Below are positions 38,503-46,856 of a stretch of 64,000 nucleotides of DNA, piece by piece (within the stretch, counting starts at the first letter, position 1; every line of letters starts with the position of its first letter). The stretch is from Rhizobium jaguaris. GTDB taxonomy: Bacteria > Pseudomonadota > Alphaproteobacteria > Rhizobiales > Rhizobiaceae. A program made the position numbers and the translations under genes. The notes under the pieces were generated by a model, which was not told the DNA's origin, did not search any database, and saw only the letters and a list, made by a program, of their open reading frames with translations. The stretch is taken from positions 1,674,001 through 1,738,000 of the forward strand of contig NZ_CP032695.1 in NCBI RefSeq assembly GCF_003627755.1, written 5' to 3'.

Positions 38503-39117
38503 ATGCAGATTAAATCATTCATCGTTCTCGCGCTGGCGTCCTCAATGGCGGCACCAGCATTTGCCGCCGATCTCACCTATGAGCAGACTACGCCCGCGGC
38601 CGAGCAGAGTTACTCCGCCTACAACTGGTCCGGCTTCTATCTCGGTGCGCAAGGTGGCTACGCCTGGAACAAGGGGAGTGTTCTAGGCAGCGATCACAAG
38701 CTAGATAACGGCATAAGCGGCGTACATGCCGGATATAATTTCCAGACCGGCAACATCGTCTACGGTATAGAGAACGACTTCAATTACAACTTCGGGGACA
38801 AGAACGAGGCGAACCTCGATTGGGATGCTTCAGGTCGCGCCCGTGTTGGTTATGCACTCGATCGCACGTTGTTCTTTGCGACCGCCGGTGTGGCAGCCGC
38901 TGGCGGCAAGGTCGATGCATCTGGCGTCGGGAAGAAGGACGATATCCTGATCGGCTGGACGGCAGGCGGCGGCATCGAGCACGCCTTTACCGACAATATC
39001 ATCGTTCGCGGGGAATATCGCTACTCCGATTTCGGAAAGAAGGACTTCGGGTCGGCCATCGGCGACTTCGGAGCGACCCAGCAGAAGGTACTTGTCGGCG
39101 CTAGCTACAAGTTCTGA
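38503..39117 (+). CDS. outer-membrane beta-barrel protein (Omp25/Omp31-like)
   Basis: A 204-residue protein with signal peptide (MQIKSFIVLALASSMAAPAF, cleavage at FAA-D). The mature part begins with NWSGFYLGAQGGYAWNKG, the hallmark of the Omp25/31 family of Rhizobiales. Alternating strands end in the terminal aromatic QKVLVGASYKF required for barrel insertion. It is a surface protein of eight strands. The start at 38503 was chosen because it begins the signal peptide. Confidence 0.88.
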   Translation: MQIKSFIVLALASSMAAPAFAADLTYEQTTPAAEQSYSAYNWSGFYLGAQGGYAWNKGSVLGSDHKLDNGISGVHAGYNFQTGNIVYGIENDFNYNFGDKNEANLDWDASGRARVGYALDRTLFFATAGVAAAGGKVDASGVGKKDDILIGWTAGGGIEHAFTDNIIVRGEYRYSDFGKKDFGSAIGDFGATQQKVLVGASYKF

Positions 39118-39160
39118 GGGGCCGCCAAGATCGTACTGACCTCCAAGCTAAACGATCATG

Positions 39161-39198
39161 ATGAGCTGAGGCGGCCCTGCCTCAGCTCATTGGCTTTT
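39161..39198 (+). terminator. terminator of the outer-membrane protein gene
   Basis: A perfect 12-bp stem, ATGAGCTGAGGC (39161-39172) with GCCTCAGCTCAT (39179-39190), has a 6-nt loop and is followed by TGGCTTTT. Confidence 0.8.
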
Positions 39199-39730
39199 GG
39201 AGGGATGCGCAACCGCGGTGCCACAAGCTACCTGGACCTCGATCCTCTCAGTTGTCTCGTGAAATTCACCAAGATGACAAAGGCCACACGCTTAGTTGGA
39301 ATCTGAATGCAAATTCTGCTTAACGCGCGAAACCGATTTCGGATGGTGGCGGCACTCCCGACTTCCTAGTGTGCCTGATGGGAGCAAATACGTGGGGCGG
39401 ATCAGGTAATCGGTTGAGGAACGCAGCAATGCGCGAGCGTCCCTTCGAACATACTTGCGATATTTCTACTCCAAGCATTCATCGTCTGCGATGTAGTTGC
39501 CGCATTGGCAGACAGTTTTTTGACGGACGCCACCGTCCAAGGGCAGCCAACAGTCAAATCGACCAGCCTGCTGCCGAGGACGATCCAGCTTATGGCCGAA
39601 ACGCCGACCGCGAGCGCAACATTTCTCAATCAAAAAACACACAGATCAAAACAGAAGTTGCCAAGGTTACGAGGCTGCGGCGCGCGGCCGACAGCTCCCC
39701 TATTGATTGGGCGATAGAAAGGATCGAGCG
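39199..39730. other. region without a supported gene
   Basis: On the plus strand a frame from about 39451 reads ILAIFLLQAFIVCDVVAALA then DSFLTDATVQ, which looks like a signal peptide, but there is no start codon before it and a stop lies 36 bases upstream. It may be a decayed exported-protein gene. Nothing else is recognised. Confidence 0.35.
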
Positions 39731-40102
39731 ATGAAGTTACGAATAGCAACCATGATGGCCACAGCCTTGATGACGACAGTTTCAGCCGTTGCGCCAGCAG
39801 GAGCGCAGGTGGTCATTCACGAAGGTCCCAGGCCCGGTTACGATGATGACGACCAGGGCGAAACGGAATTCTTGCAGCGGTGGAACCAGCATCACGACAT
39901 GCGAAACGAGTGGGGTTCAGGTTGGACCAACTTCGGACCAAACGATGCCCTTCGTTTGCTTGAGCGCCGCGGTTACCGCGTGAGGGACGTGCGTGACGTT
40001 GGGGAGCGATACCTGATTAAGGCCTATCGAGACGGTGACGATCTCCTGGTGAGCGTCTCTCGACGGGGAGAGATTGTTGGGGTCGTCCACGACCAAAACT
40101 GA
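39731..40102 (+). CDS. small exported protein, PepSY-like
   Basis: A 123-residue protein with signal peptide (MKLRIATMMATALMTTVSAV, cleavage near AGAQV). After an acidic linker (GYDDDDQGE), the C-terminal part ALRLLERRGYRVRDVRDVG, then YLIKAYRDGDDLLVSVSRRG, has the strand-helix pattern of PepSY-type domains common in rhizobial periplasmic proteins. AAGGA lies seven bases before ATG at 39731. Its exact role is unknown. Confidence 0.65.
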   Translation: MKLRIATMMATALMTTVSAVAPAGAQVVIHEGPRPGYDDDDQGETEFLQRWNQHHDMRNEWGSGWTNFGPNDALRLLERRGYRVRDVRDVGERYLIKAYRDGDDLLVSVSRRGEIVGVVHDQN

Positions 40103-40536
40103 AAGCCTTCTGCGGATGTCAACACGACGACCTCCGCGGCATGCTCTGCTCTGCTGCGCCTGTCAATGCGAAGTAAGCAAACGCCCAGGTGGCTAAGAGG
40201 CTAGAAAATCGTCGACGGAGGATAGGGCGGTGTATCGTCACGTATCCGGAATGATTACTACAACCATCCGTGTATGGCTCCGTCGTTCACCCCCCATAGT
40301 TTGCGTCACGAAATCAGAAGCGATTGCAATTTTGGGGTAGCGCGTTGCTATAGGCATTAACTACCGGCCGGTATGTTGCTAGGGGTTTGTTCCTAGAATT
40401 CGCGACTTTTCGTGGCTTCGGACATTTTTTTGACTTTCGGACATTTTGTGTGACGTCCTACACGTTTCCACAGCGGTTTGAGATACGCGAAGGGTTTAAG
40501 TTCCATAAGATGCGTTATGAACTTTTCGGTTGTAGC
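40103..40536. other. gene-free flank of the insertion sequence
   Basis: No gene. Two direct copies of TTCGGACATTTT (40417-40428 and 40436-40447) stand 19 bp apart, each followed by TGAC within a few bases. They may be the end of another lost element. Confidence 0.45.
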
Positions 40537-40540
40537 GGCT

Positions 40541-40581
40541 ATTTAGTAATGCGACAGTTGGGCCAGTTAGAGATGCGACAG
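40541..40581 (+). repeat. left terminal repeats of the ISNCY element
   Basis: Two direct units, TTAGTAATGCGACAG and TTAGAGATGCGACAG, start at 40543 and 40567 (period 24). The same units appear inverted at the right end. Confidence 0.7.
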
Positions 40582-40672
40582 TCTCGCCTCTCGACGCACT
40601 GGTTAAAGCCAACGTTGGGAGCAAGGATGACGACCCTAAGCCTGGTCGAGACCATGAGCGGTTGGAGACGTC

Positions 40673-42100
40673 ATGTCCTGTTTGATCACCATGTCGCAGA
40701 AAGAGTTGCATCGCCTCGAAGTCATCCAGAAGATCCGTGACGAACGCCTGAGCGTCGTGCAGGCTGCCGAACTGCTCGACCTCAGTCGAAGTCAGGTCCA
40801 TCGGCTACTACAGGCCTATGACCGGGATGGGCCAGCCGGCCTCGTTTCGAAGAAGCGATTGCAGCCGAGCAACCGGCGCCACAGCGAGGAGTTTCGCAAC
40901 GCGGCGCTGGATCTGATCCGCGAGCGCTATCCGGATTTCGGTCCGACGCTGGCGCGCGAGAAGCTGATCGAGGTGCATCAGATCTCGGTCGCCAAGGAGA
41001 CGCTGCGGCAATGGATGACCGAGGCCGGCATCTGGGTTTCGCGTCGTGAGCGCAAGAAGCGGGTTTTCCAGCCACGCGGCCGGCGCGACTGCTTTGGCGA
41101 ACTGGTGCAGATCGATGGCTCGCATCACTGGTGGTTTGAGAATCGCGGCCCCAAATGCGCCCTGCTCGTCTACATCGACGACGCCACCGGCAAGCTGTTG
41201 CATCTACGGTTCGCCGGGTCGGAGAACACATTCGACTACCTGCATGCGACGAAGGCGTATTTACAGCAGTGGGGCAAACCGCTCGCTTTCTACAGCGACA
41301 AGCACGGTGTCTTTCGTTCAACCCAGGCGTCGGAGAAAGACCGGACGAGCGGGTTGACGCAGTTTGGCCGGGCACTTTATGAGCTGAACATCGACATTAT
41401 TTGCGCCAACACCCCGCAGGCCAAAGGCCGCGTAGAGCGGGCCAATCAGACGCTGCAGGACCGGTTGGTGAAGGAATTGCGGCTTCGTGGCATTGACACA
41501 ATCGCGGCAGCCAACGCCTATGCGCCAGAATTCATGGCAGATTTCAATAAGCGGTTCGGCAAGCCGCCACGCAATCCGAAGGATATGCATCGGTCACTGG
41601 CCGATCATGAGAACCTTGATGGGGCCATGTGCCGCAAAGAAGTCCGCACGCTGTCGCAGGCCCTGACGCTGCGCTACGACAAGGTGCTGTTCATTCTCGA
41701 CCCGACAGAGCGCGCAACGGCGCTGGCGGGTAAGAAGGTCATCGTCTGTGACTATCCGGACGGTCGCCTCGAGATCATGCATGAGAGTTATACCCTGCCC
41801 TACAGAACCTTCGACAAGCTGCGATCGGTGCATCGCTCGGCAGTCGTTGAGAACAAGCGTTTGGACGACATGCTGTCGATCGTCGCGGAGATGCAGGCTG
41901 GACGGGAACAGCAGCGCAGCAAGAGTGGTCCCAGCCGCGCCGGCCAGACGGATCATATGTTTGGAATACCGGATGGCAGCCAAAGCAACGGTTATCAGAA
42001 ACGTGGCCGCAAGCCCGGTCGGAGGACGGATTTCATGAACGATCCGGCGGTGATTGCGCGGCGAGAGAAAGCGCTATCGAGGCAGCCAGCGGCGGAATAG
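40673..42100 (+). CDS. ISNCY-family transposase
   Basis: A 475-residue DDE transposase. The N-terminal helix-turn-helix reads LHRLEVIQKIRDERLSVVQA, then LLDLSRSQVHRLL (about 10-45). The rve core contains the catalytic acids in LVQIDGSHHWW (first Asp), AFYSDKHGVF (second Asp) and KGRVERANQTLQDRLVKEL (Glu). The basic C-terminal tail KRGRKPGRRTDF is typical of this group (ISDol1-like). The gene is intact, so the element may still be active. Confidence 0.9.
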   Translation: MSCLITMSQKELHRLEVIQKIRDERLSVVQAAELLDLSRSQVHRLLQAYDRDGPAGLVSKKRLQPSNRRHSEEFRNAALDLIRERYPDFGPTLAREKLIEVHQISVAKETLRQWMTEAGIWVSRRERKKRVFQPRGRRDCFGELVQIDGSHHWWFENRGPKCALLVYIDDATGKLLHLRFAGSENTFDYLHATKAYLQQWGKPLAFYSDKHGVFRSTQASEKDRTSGLTQFGRALYELNIDIICANTPQAKGRVERANQTLQDRLVKELRLRGIDTIAAANAYAPEFMADFNKRFGKPPRNPKDMHRSLADHENLDGAMCRKEVRTLSQALTLRYDKVLFILDPTERATALAGKKVIVCDYPDGRLEIMHESYTLPYRTFDKLRSVHRSAVVENKRLDDMLSIVAEMQAGREQQRSKSGPSRAGQTDHMFGIPDGSQSNGYQKRGRKPGRRTDFMNDPAVIARREKALSRQPAAE

Positions 42101-42106
42101 GGATCG

Positions 42107-42874
42107 TCAATGCACGCCGATGTCGCTCTGCGTGTCCGATTCCAACTGCAGGCAAGCTGCCCAAAGTGGCGTCTTGTGGAAGGATCCGCCCTGCAGAACC
42201 GTGAGCCCCTCTCGGGCCTCATAGAGCAAGCCGAGCCAGCACAAGCGTCGAAAGACGCCATATTGGAGCTCGGATTTCAACTGCCAGGCTTCTAGGGTTA
42301 TCTCCGTGTCCGACAGAGACGCGAAGTCCGGATAGAGGATCTTTACAACGTCCATTGGCGTGCAACCTTCTCTGGCCTTGATATTGAGAAGATTGAGGAA
42401 CATGCGCCACCACCTTAATCGCGCCCGGACTTCTTCTTCTCGCTCGGTGGCATGGACATAGGAATAGAGATAATCTGTGGCGACCAGATCGAAGAAGGCT
42501 TGTGGGTTCACCAGAAACTCCCGTCCGCGTCTGGTTAGCAGCAGCACATCCTTTTTCCGGCGAAGAAGTTTCAGATGACGTGTCATATCGCGCACGACCC
42601 AGAGCGGCGGCATGTCGCTTTCGTTCAGCACCTTGTTCATGCTGTAGAGGTCTTCGGCTGTGAACCCTGGCCAGAGGAAGTGCACAGCGGCCCAATGCAC
42701 GAACTTGCGGTTCATGGCGCCGGTCGCCGTCAATCCTATGCCACCCTCACCGTCAGCATAGGCAACAGACAAAAGCATACCGCGAAGAAGTGGTGACAGC
42801 GCGGTGATATTGACGTCACCCTGCAGTTTGATTTCCGGAAGCATCGTGCCACTTTGATCCCTACCCTGCGCCAT
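42107..42874 (-). CDS. passenger protein inside the ISNCY element, unknown function
   Basis: A 255-residue soluble protein convergent with the transposase, six base pairs from its stop, and inside the terminal repeats. The sequence shows GGIGLTATGAMNRKFVHWAA, then VLNESDMPPLWVVRDMTRHL and LLLTRRGREFLVNPQAFFDL, a pattern I associate with the winged-helix-like C-terminal part of some plasmid pRiA4b ORF-3-type proteins. Whether it aids transposition or is cargo is unknown. The start is uncertain: ATG at 42874 is used, with a TTG 36 bases earlier. Confidence 0.65.
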   Translation of the reverse strand: MAQGRDQSGTMLPEIKLQGDVNITALSPLLRGMLLSVAYADGEGGIGLTATGAMNRKFVHWAAVHFLWPGFTAEDLYSMNKVLNESDMPPLWVVRDMTRHLKLLRRKKDVLLLTRRGREFLVNPQAFFDLVATDYLYSYVHATEREEEVRARLRWWRMFLNLLNIKAREGCTPMDVVKILYPDFASLSDTEITLEAWQLKSELQYGVFRRLCWLGLLYEAREGLTVLQGGSFHKTPLWAACLQLESDTQSDIGVH

Positions 42875-43018
42875 GCAGATGCCGGAGAGTATCGAGCGGC
42901 AAAAGATCAATTGCCAGTGAGAAAGCTAAAGCCGAAGGGGAATGTTATCACCCGCCCCCTCCCTTCCCTTGCAACCGGATGAGCCGGTTCGGTCGGGGGC
43001 TGATCGCTAGAGCCAATG

Positions 43019-43057
43019 TCGCGTTTCTAACCGGCTGACAACGTCGCGCCTCTAATC
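43019..43057 (-). repeat. right terminal repeats of the ISNCY element
   Basis: On the minus strand two units, TTAGAGGCGCGACG and TTAGAAACGCGACA, begin at 43055 and 43030 (period 25) and mirror the left-end repeats. Confidence 0.7.
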
Positions 43058-43163
43058 AGCTTTGACATTGCTTGTAGCCGGGTGGGTTCAAGGATGAAGT
43101 GTCCTGTTTCTGCAAGGTTGGATGTCACTCTCCCCGCGTTTTGATGACGTGGGAGACTTGCGG

Positions 43164-43268
43164 ATGGGATTGATTGCGATGAGCGGGCGCGATCTGCAGC
43201 GGATTGAGGTTTTGTCGAAGGTGATCGACGGCCGGATGGCGATGGTGTCGGCAGCGCATGTTCTGGCA
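43164..43268 (+). pseudogene. N-terminal fragment of a second ISNCY-type transposase
   Basis: The frame MGLIAMSGRDLQRIEVLSKV, then IDGRMAMVSAAHVLA, aligns with the start of the intact transposase (ITMSQKELHRLEVIQKIRDE, then RLSVVQAAELL). It breaks off after 35 residues into unrelated sequence. It is a truncated relic of a related but different element, directly beside the intact one. Confidence 0.7.
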
Positions 43269-43412
43269 GGCTTGCGGCGTTGCCCGGCATGGGGTGCGGG
43301 AGTACTATTCAATCCGGCCCTTTCAATGAAGCGGCGCATTGAGCCTGCTCCTCAAGAATGAGCAGGCAGAGGGACCGGAAGTGGTGCGGGAGCATCGCTG
43401 GGGAGGTCCGAG

Positions 43413-44303
43413 ATGAATAACGCGCCTTCGAACGACAACCCGTCGAAACAGGCGGGCGTCATCCTTTCCGACGAGGTGCATCTGGCGACCATCAATGCCG
43501 ACGTCCTCGCCTTGCTGCCCGACCCGGCGACCGCGCGGCTTTGCCTCGACGTCGCCGAGGATGCCGCGCGCGCCGTCCACGGTACGATGGCCGCCGCCCA
43601 TGTCGGGGCCGATCCGGAACGCATGATCGTCGCGCCCGAGGAAATCGACCTGCAGATCCTGAGGGACATGAACGAAGGCTCGCCGCATGAGCGGCTCAAT
43701 CGCGTGACGCGGGCCTTCAAGGAGTGGAAGAGCGATAGCTCCGATCGCAACGACCTCTCCCTTGACGATTGCAGTGGCGAACTCAATCGCTGCGTCCCGA
43801 GTGAGTGCCATGAGACCGCGCTCGTCGTCGCCCCGTGCCATGGCAACATGGACGCCCGCGACGCGTTTCACGACCTTCTGTTCAACGAACACAAACTGGT
43901 GCTGGTGCCGCCTCGTGGTCCCTACGCCAGGAACCTTCTGGGGCACGTGGTAATCGGCTGGAAACCACACGATAACGCGCAGCGAGCGGTGGTCGCCGCG
44001 AGACGCTGGCTGGCAGCCGCCACCCGCGTCACGGTGCTTTGCGTCAACGACAAACCGGATGGCAGCTACCAGTTCACGGCCAGAGAACTATTGCATCAGC
44101 TCGAACTCGAAGGCGACGTCGTCGCCGTCAGTTCGGATGGTCGTTCGGTTGGAGATACGATCCTGGACTTCGCGGCGTCCGAAAACGCAACCTGTCTCCT
44201 GATCGGCGCGTTCAAGCACGGATATCTATTGGAAGTGCTTCTCGGCCGTGTCACTCGGTTTCTTCTATCGCACGCTACCCTTCCCTTGATGCTGAAGCAT
44301 TAG
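43413..44303 (+). CDS. universal stress protein family protein
   Basis: A 296-residue two-domain UspA-type protein. The C-terminal domain shows HVVIGWKPHDNAQRAV, VTVLCVNDKPDG and the nucleotide-loop-like GAFKHGYLLEVLLGRVTRFL before the last strand LPLMLKH. The N-terminal domain (about 1-165) is a degenerate copy. GGGAGG precedes the ATG. It sits next to the deleted uspA and the antiporter, so the group may serve osmotic or pH stress. The role is inferred from the family only. Confidence 0.78.
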   Translation: MNNAPSNDNPSKQAGVILSDEVHLATINADVLALLPDPATARLCLDVAEDAARAVHGTMAAAHVGADPERMIVAPEEIDLQILRDMNEGSPHERLNRVTRAFKEWKSDSSDRNDLSLDDCSGELNRCVPSECHETALVVAPCHGNMDARDAFHDLLFNEHKLVLVPPRGPYARNLLGHVVIGWKPHDNAQRAVVAARRWLAAATRVTVLCVNDKPDGSYQFTARELLHQLELEGDVVAVSSDGRSVGDTILDFAASENATCLLIGAFKHGYLLEVLLGRVTRFLLSHATLPLMLKH

Positions 44304-44305
44304 AC

Positions 44306-44407
44306 CATGTCGCGCAAAAGTGCGCAGCGGTTTCGCGACAACGACATGCACAAAATGAAGAGCCTAAAGCGCAAGGAGCGAATCTGAAAGATCGCGATGC
44401 GCTTTAG
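44306..44407. repeat. rhizobial intergenic mosaic-type repeat
   Basis: Two inverted repeats in a row: CATGTCG (44306-44312) with CGACATG (44342-44348), and CTAAAGCGCA (44364-44373) with TGCGCTTTAG (44398-44407). The wording (TCGCGCAAAAGTGCGCAGCGG, AATCTGAAAGATCGCGATGCG) matches a repeat I know from many Rhizobium and Agrobacterium intergenic regions. It lies between the convergent stress genes. Confidence 0.75.
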
Positions 44408-44431
44408 CGCCACGCTGGTCTGGCATGGCAA

Positions 44432-44580
44432 TCATTTGACGACGAGAATTGGCAGGGTGCCAGCTCCACCAGCCTGTCAGTGATGCTGCCGATCAGGTGG
44501 TTGTGGAGGGCGGAGTGGCCCATATAACCGATGATCAGAAGATCGAACCGCTGTCGATCGATCAGGATCTTGTCGAACAT
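44432..44580 (-). pseudogene. internally deleted and frameshifted universal stress protein gene
   Basis: The reading frame begins MFDKILI, the standard start of a small UspA protein, then jumps to RQRFDLLIIGYMGHSALHN and LIGSITDRLVELAPC, the standard end. About 90-100 codons in the middle are missing. After LAPC the frame is off by one base: adding one C would give PILVVK and stop at 44432. The start codon lies one base after the antiporter stop, so it was once the second gene of an antiporter-uspA operon. Confidence 0.75.
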
Positions 44581-44581
44581 G

Positions 44582-45745
44582 TCACCCCTTCCCTTCAACC
44601 AGCGCCGGATGGGTCGTTTCATCGATCGGTTTGAAGGCGGGCTGGAACCAGCGCTGCGCGATCAGCGTCGGCACCACCGCGCTCCCGATCACCGCAGTCA
44701 CCAGGATCGTATACTGTTGCTGGTCGATGATGTGATTGGTCAATCCGAAGAGTGCCGAGATCGTTCCGAAGGTCAGCCCGGTTGACATCAGCAAGGTCGT
44801 GTACATCCCCTCGCGCGCCTCGAACCGGAACGCCCGCGTCAGCGGAAGGATACCGACGAACTTGGTCGCCATCTTCACCGCAAGGAAAACGACGATCAGC
44901 CCGGCAGCGGTTGCAACCGCGTGGAAATCGACCAGCGACCCGGCCTTCAGGAAATAAAACGGCGTTAGGATGGTGAAAGCGATGATACGCATGCGGTGCG
45001 GCAGTTCCGGATCGGTAAGGAAGGCGGGTGCGAGCGCCATGCCGACCAAATAGGCCGGCAGCACCGCCTCGCTGCCAGCGACCATCGCCATGCCGCCCAG
45101 TCCAAGCAACACCAGGGAGACGAATTTGGTCTCCGGCTCGCTGACACGATGGCCAACCTTTCCGAAGAACCAGGGCGCGAAACGCGGCAGCATCCAAAGG
45201 GCGGCGGCCGTCACTGCTCCGAACAGCGCTAGCGAGTAGTCGAAATTGGCGAAGACAACGCCGAGAGCGAGCACCGTGCCAAGATCGTTGATGAAGCAGG
45301 CGGCGAGGATGATCTTGCCGATTTCGGTCTTGTTGAAGCCGGTTTCGATCATCACCGCATAGACGACGGCGACCGAGGTCGTCGATAGCGAGATACCGGC
45401 GATCTGTGACTGCGGCCAAGTCCAACCGATGCCATACAGGGCGTAGAAGAGAACCGCGACATAGGGAGCAGCGAAGCCAATGATGCCGATCGACATGCTC
45501 GACCAGAAATGTTTGCGGATGACACTTTTGTCGATCTCGGTTCCGGCCAGGAAGGTGAGCAGGATTGCGCCGAAGCCGGCGAGGAAGTTCACCCAGTCGG
45601 TAAGGTGCAATCCGACCGTGTTACCGGCGATCGCGCCGACGATGATTTCGACAAGGGCGACAGACATCGCCACACGGATCGAGATGATCGAAGCAAGAAG
45701 CGCCAGTCCGAGCCAGACGGCGGAAATCAGCCAAACATTCTCCAT
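44582..45745 (-). CDS. cation:proton antiporter (CPA2-type)
   Basis: A 387-residue membrane protein with about 11-12 spans. The Na+/H+ exchanger family features include VEIIVGAIAGNTVGL, FLAGTEIDKSV, ACFINDLGTVLALG with an Asn-Asp pair near 160, and the late helix KMATKFVGILPLTRAF. It exchanges K+ or Na+ for protons. The start at MENVWLISAVW follows GGGAGGCG; an upstream in-frame methionine is less likely. The deleted uspA follows immediately. Confidence 0.85.
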   Translation of the reverse strand: MENVWLISAVWLGLALLASIISIRVAMSVALVEIIVGAIAGNTVGLHLTDWVNFLAGFGAILLTFLAGTEIDKSVIRKHFWSSMSIGIIGFAAPYVAVLFYALYGIGWTWPQSQIAGISLSTTSVAVVYAVMIETGFNKTEIGKIILAACFINDLGTVLALGVVFANFDYSLALFGAVTAAALWMLPRFAPWFFGKVGHRVSEPETKFVSLVLLGLGGMAMVAGSEAVLPAYLVGMALAPAFLTDPELPHRMRIIAFTILTPFYFLKAGSLVDFHAVATAAGLIVVFLAVKMATKFVGILPLTRAFRFEAREGMYTTLLMSTGLTFGTISALFGLTNHIIDQQQYTILVTAVIGSAVVPTLIAQRWFQPAFKPIDETTHPALVEGKG

Positions 45746-46064
45746 CACACGCCTCCCCCGGCTTCTCAAGCCGGCTACGGGTCTAATCGTATGCATGGAA
45801 ATTGGCGGAACAGACGTTTCCCGTTCGGGTCCCGTCCAAAGACGCTCCTGCCGTCATTCCATACGGCAGGAGTCATCAGCTCATCGAGCAATTTCGGGGA
45901 ACTCCATCCCCATCGGGTTATATTATAGCGCTGCGGCGTGAACCCGCAAGTGAACGCAGCAAGGGCTCGCCCCTGCGGGGAGCCTCTATGCAACCTGCTT
46001 CCACGCCACCCACATCGCGATCAGGCCAACATCAATCCACATTTTTGCTTTGACGTCAGGCGCG
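45746..46064. other. gene-free stretch
   Basis: No supported gene. A small hairpin, GGCTCGCCCC with GGGGAGCC around TGC, lies near 45965-45985 and may end transcripts. The rest probably carries the antiporter promoter. Confidence 0.4.
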
Positions 46065-46547
46065 CTAGGAGATCGCGATGATCTCAAGTTCTTGATCACC
46101 TATGCTGATTTCATCCCCAATCGCTTTACCCAATAGAGACTTCGCCACTGGGGATACGAAGGAGATTGATCCGGCCTTCGGATCGGCTTCATCCTCTCCC
46201 ACAATGCGATAGGTCTGCACGCGTCCGTCGCTGCGGCTGAAGGTTACCGTGCTTCCAAAAGCAACGATGTCAAATGACGTTGGGCTGGGGATTACCTGCG
46301 CTGTGCGAACTCTTGCCGAAAAATATCGCGTGTCCCGCAAGGGAATTGCCGCTTGTCGCCGTCGTTCATTCACGTCTTCGATCGCACTTGCGGCATCGTA
46401 GGCTTCGCGCGCTTTTTGGAGCTGCAATTCCAGCGCTTCCAGTCCCGCCTCCGTAACGAGGTTCGGGTGAGGTGAAATTGCACGGTCGGGCAGCAAAGTT
46501 TCCGAAGCTGTTTCGGCACTTTCTTCCTTAACGAACGCAGTGCTCAT
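46065..46547 (-). CDS. GreA/GreB-family transcription elongation factor
   Basis: A protein of 160 residues from MSTAFVKEES. An N-terminal coiled-coil arm covers about 30-80 (LVTEAGLEALELQLQKARE, then EDVNERRRQAA). The C-terminal FKBP-like GreA_GreB domain contains VAFGSTVTFSR, TYRIVGEDEADPKAGSISF, SPVAKSLLGKAIGDEI and a short final strand. It should rescue stalled RNA polymerase by stimulating transcript cleavage. It is divergent enough from housekeeping GreA to be an extra copy (inference). GGAG lies six bases before ATG. Confidence 0.82.
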   Translation of the reverse strand: MSTAFVKEESAETASETLLPDRAISPHPNLVTEAGLEALELQLQKAREAYDAASAIEDVNERRRQAAIPLRDTRYFSARVRTAQVIPSPTSFDIVAFGSTVTFSRSDGRVQTYRIVGEDEADPKAGSISFVSPVAKSLLGKAIGDEISIGDQELEIIAIS

Positions 46548-46856
46548 TTCGAACTCCGTTTTGACGGCAAGCGAGCCGCTATCGACACGTCGGTGGCTGT
46601 CACCGGCGCAGATTAATTCCATTCGATTTTTCTGATGGTCACAGGCGGCTACGATACCTCAATCTTAGGCGAACGACGACAGATTTATGACGGATGGTCA
46701 CTTACCGGCGCGCGTCGCCGACGGAAGAGCCCTCATTTCTGGAGTGCGTCAACGGCGATCATTGCGACGATTGCAGGAACCTCTATGCTGCCGTGATGCG
46801 AAAATCAGGCGCAAAGCCGAATTAAATATCGGCTATTTGCGAGGCAGTGGTTGGAT
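46548..46856. other. divergent promoter region without genes
   Basis: The stretch lies between the divergent GreA-like and UbiA-like genes. No repeats or operators were recognised. Confidence 0.45.

Larger units (their letters stand above)
40537..43062 (+). mobile_element. ISNCY-family insertion sequence (about 2.5 kb)
   Basis: The element is bounded by similar inverted ends. Left reads GCTATTTAGTAATGCGAC; right, reverse-complemented, reads GCTGATTAGAGGCGCGAC. At each end a second unit TTAGA(N)3GCGACA follows 24-25 bp further in, giving paired transposase-binding-like repeats. Inside are a transposase on the plus strand and an unrelated gene on the minus strand. The exact boundaries and target duplication could not be fixed by eye. 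Confidence 0.7.

Noticed and set aside
39369..39734. A 121-codon plus-strand frame before the PepSY-like gene
   Set aside because: It has no ribosome site and an Arg-rich unstructured composition. A different frame in the same place looks more protein-like but has no start.
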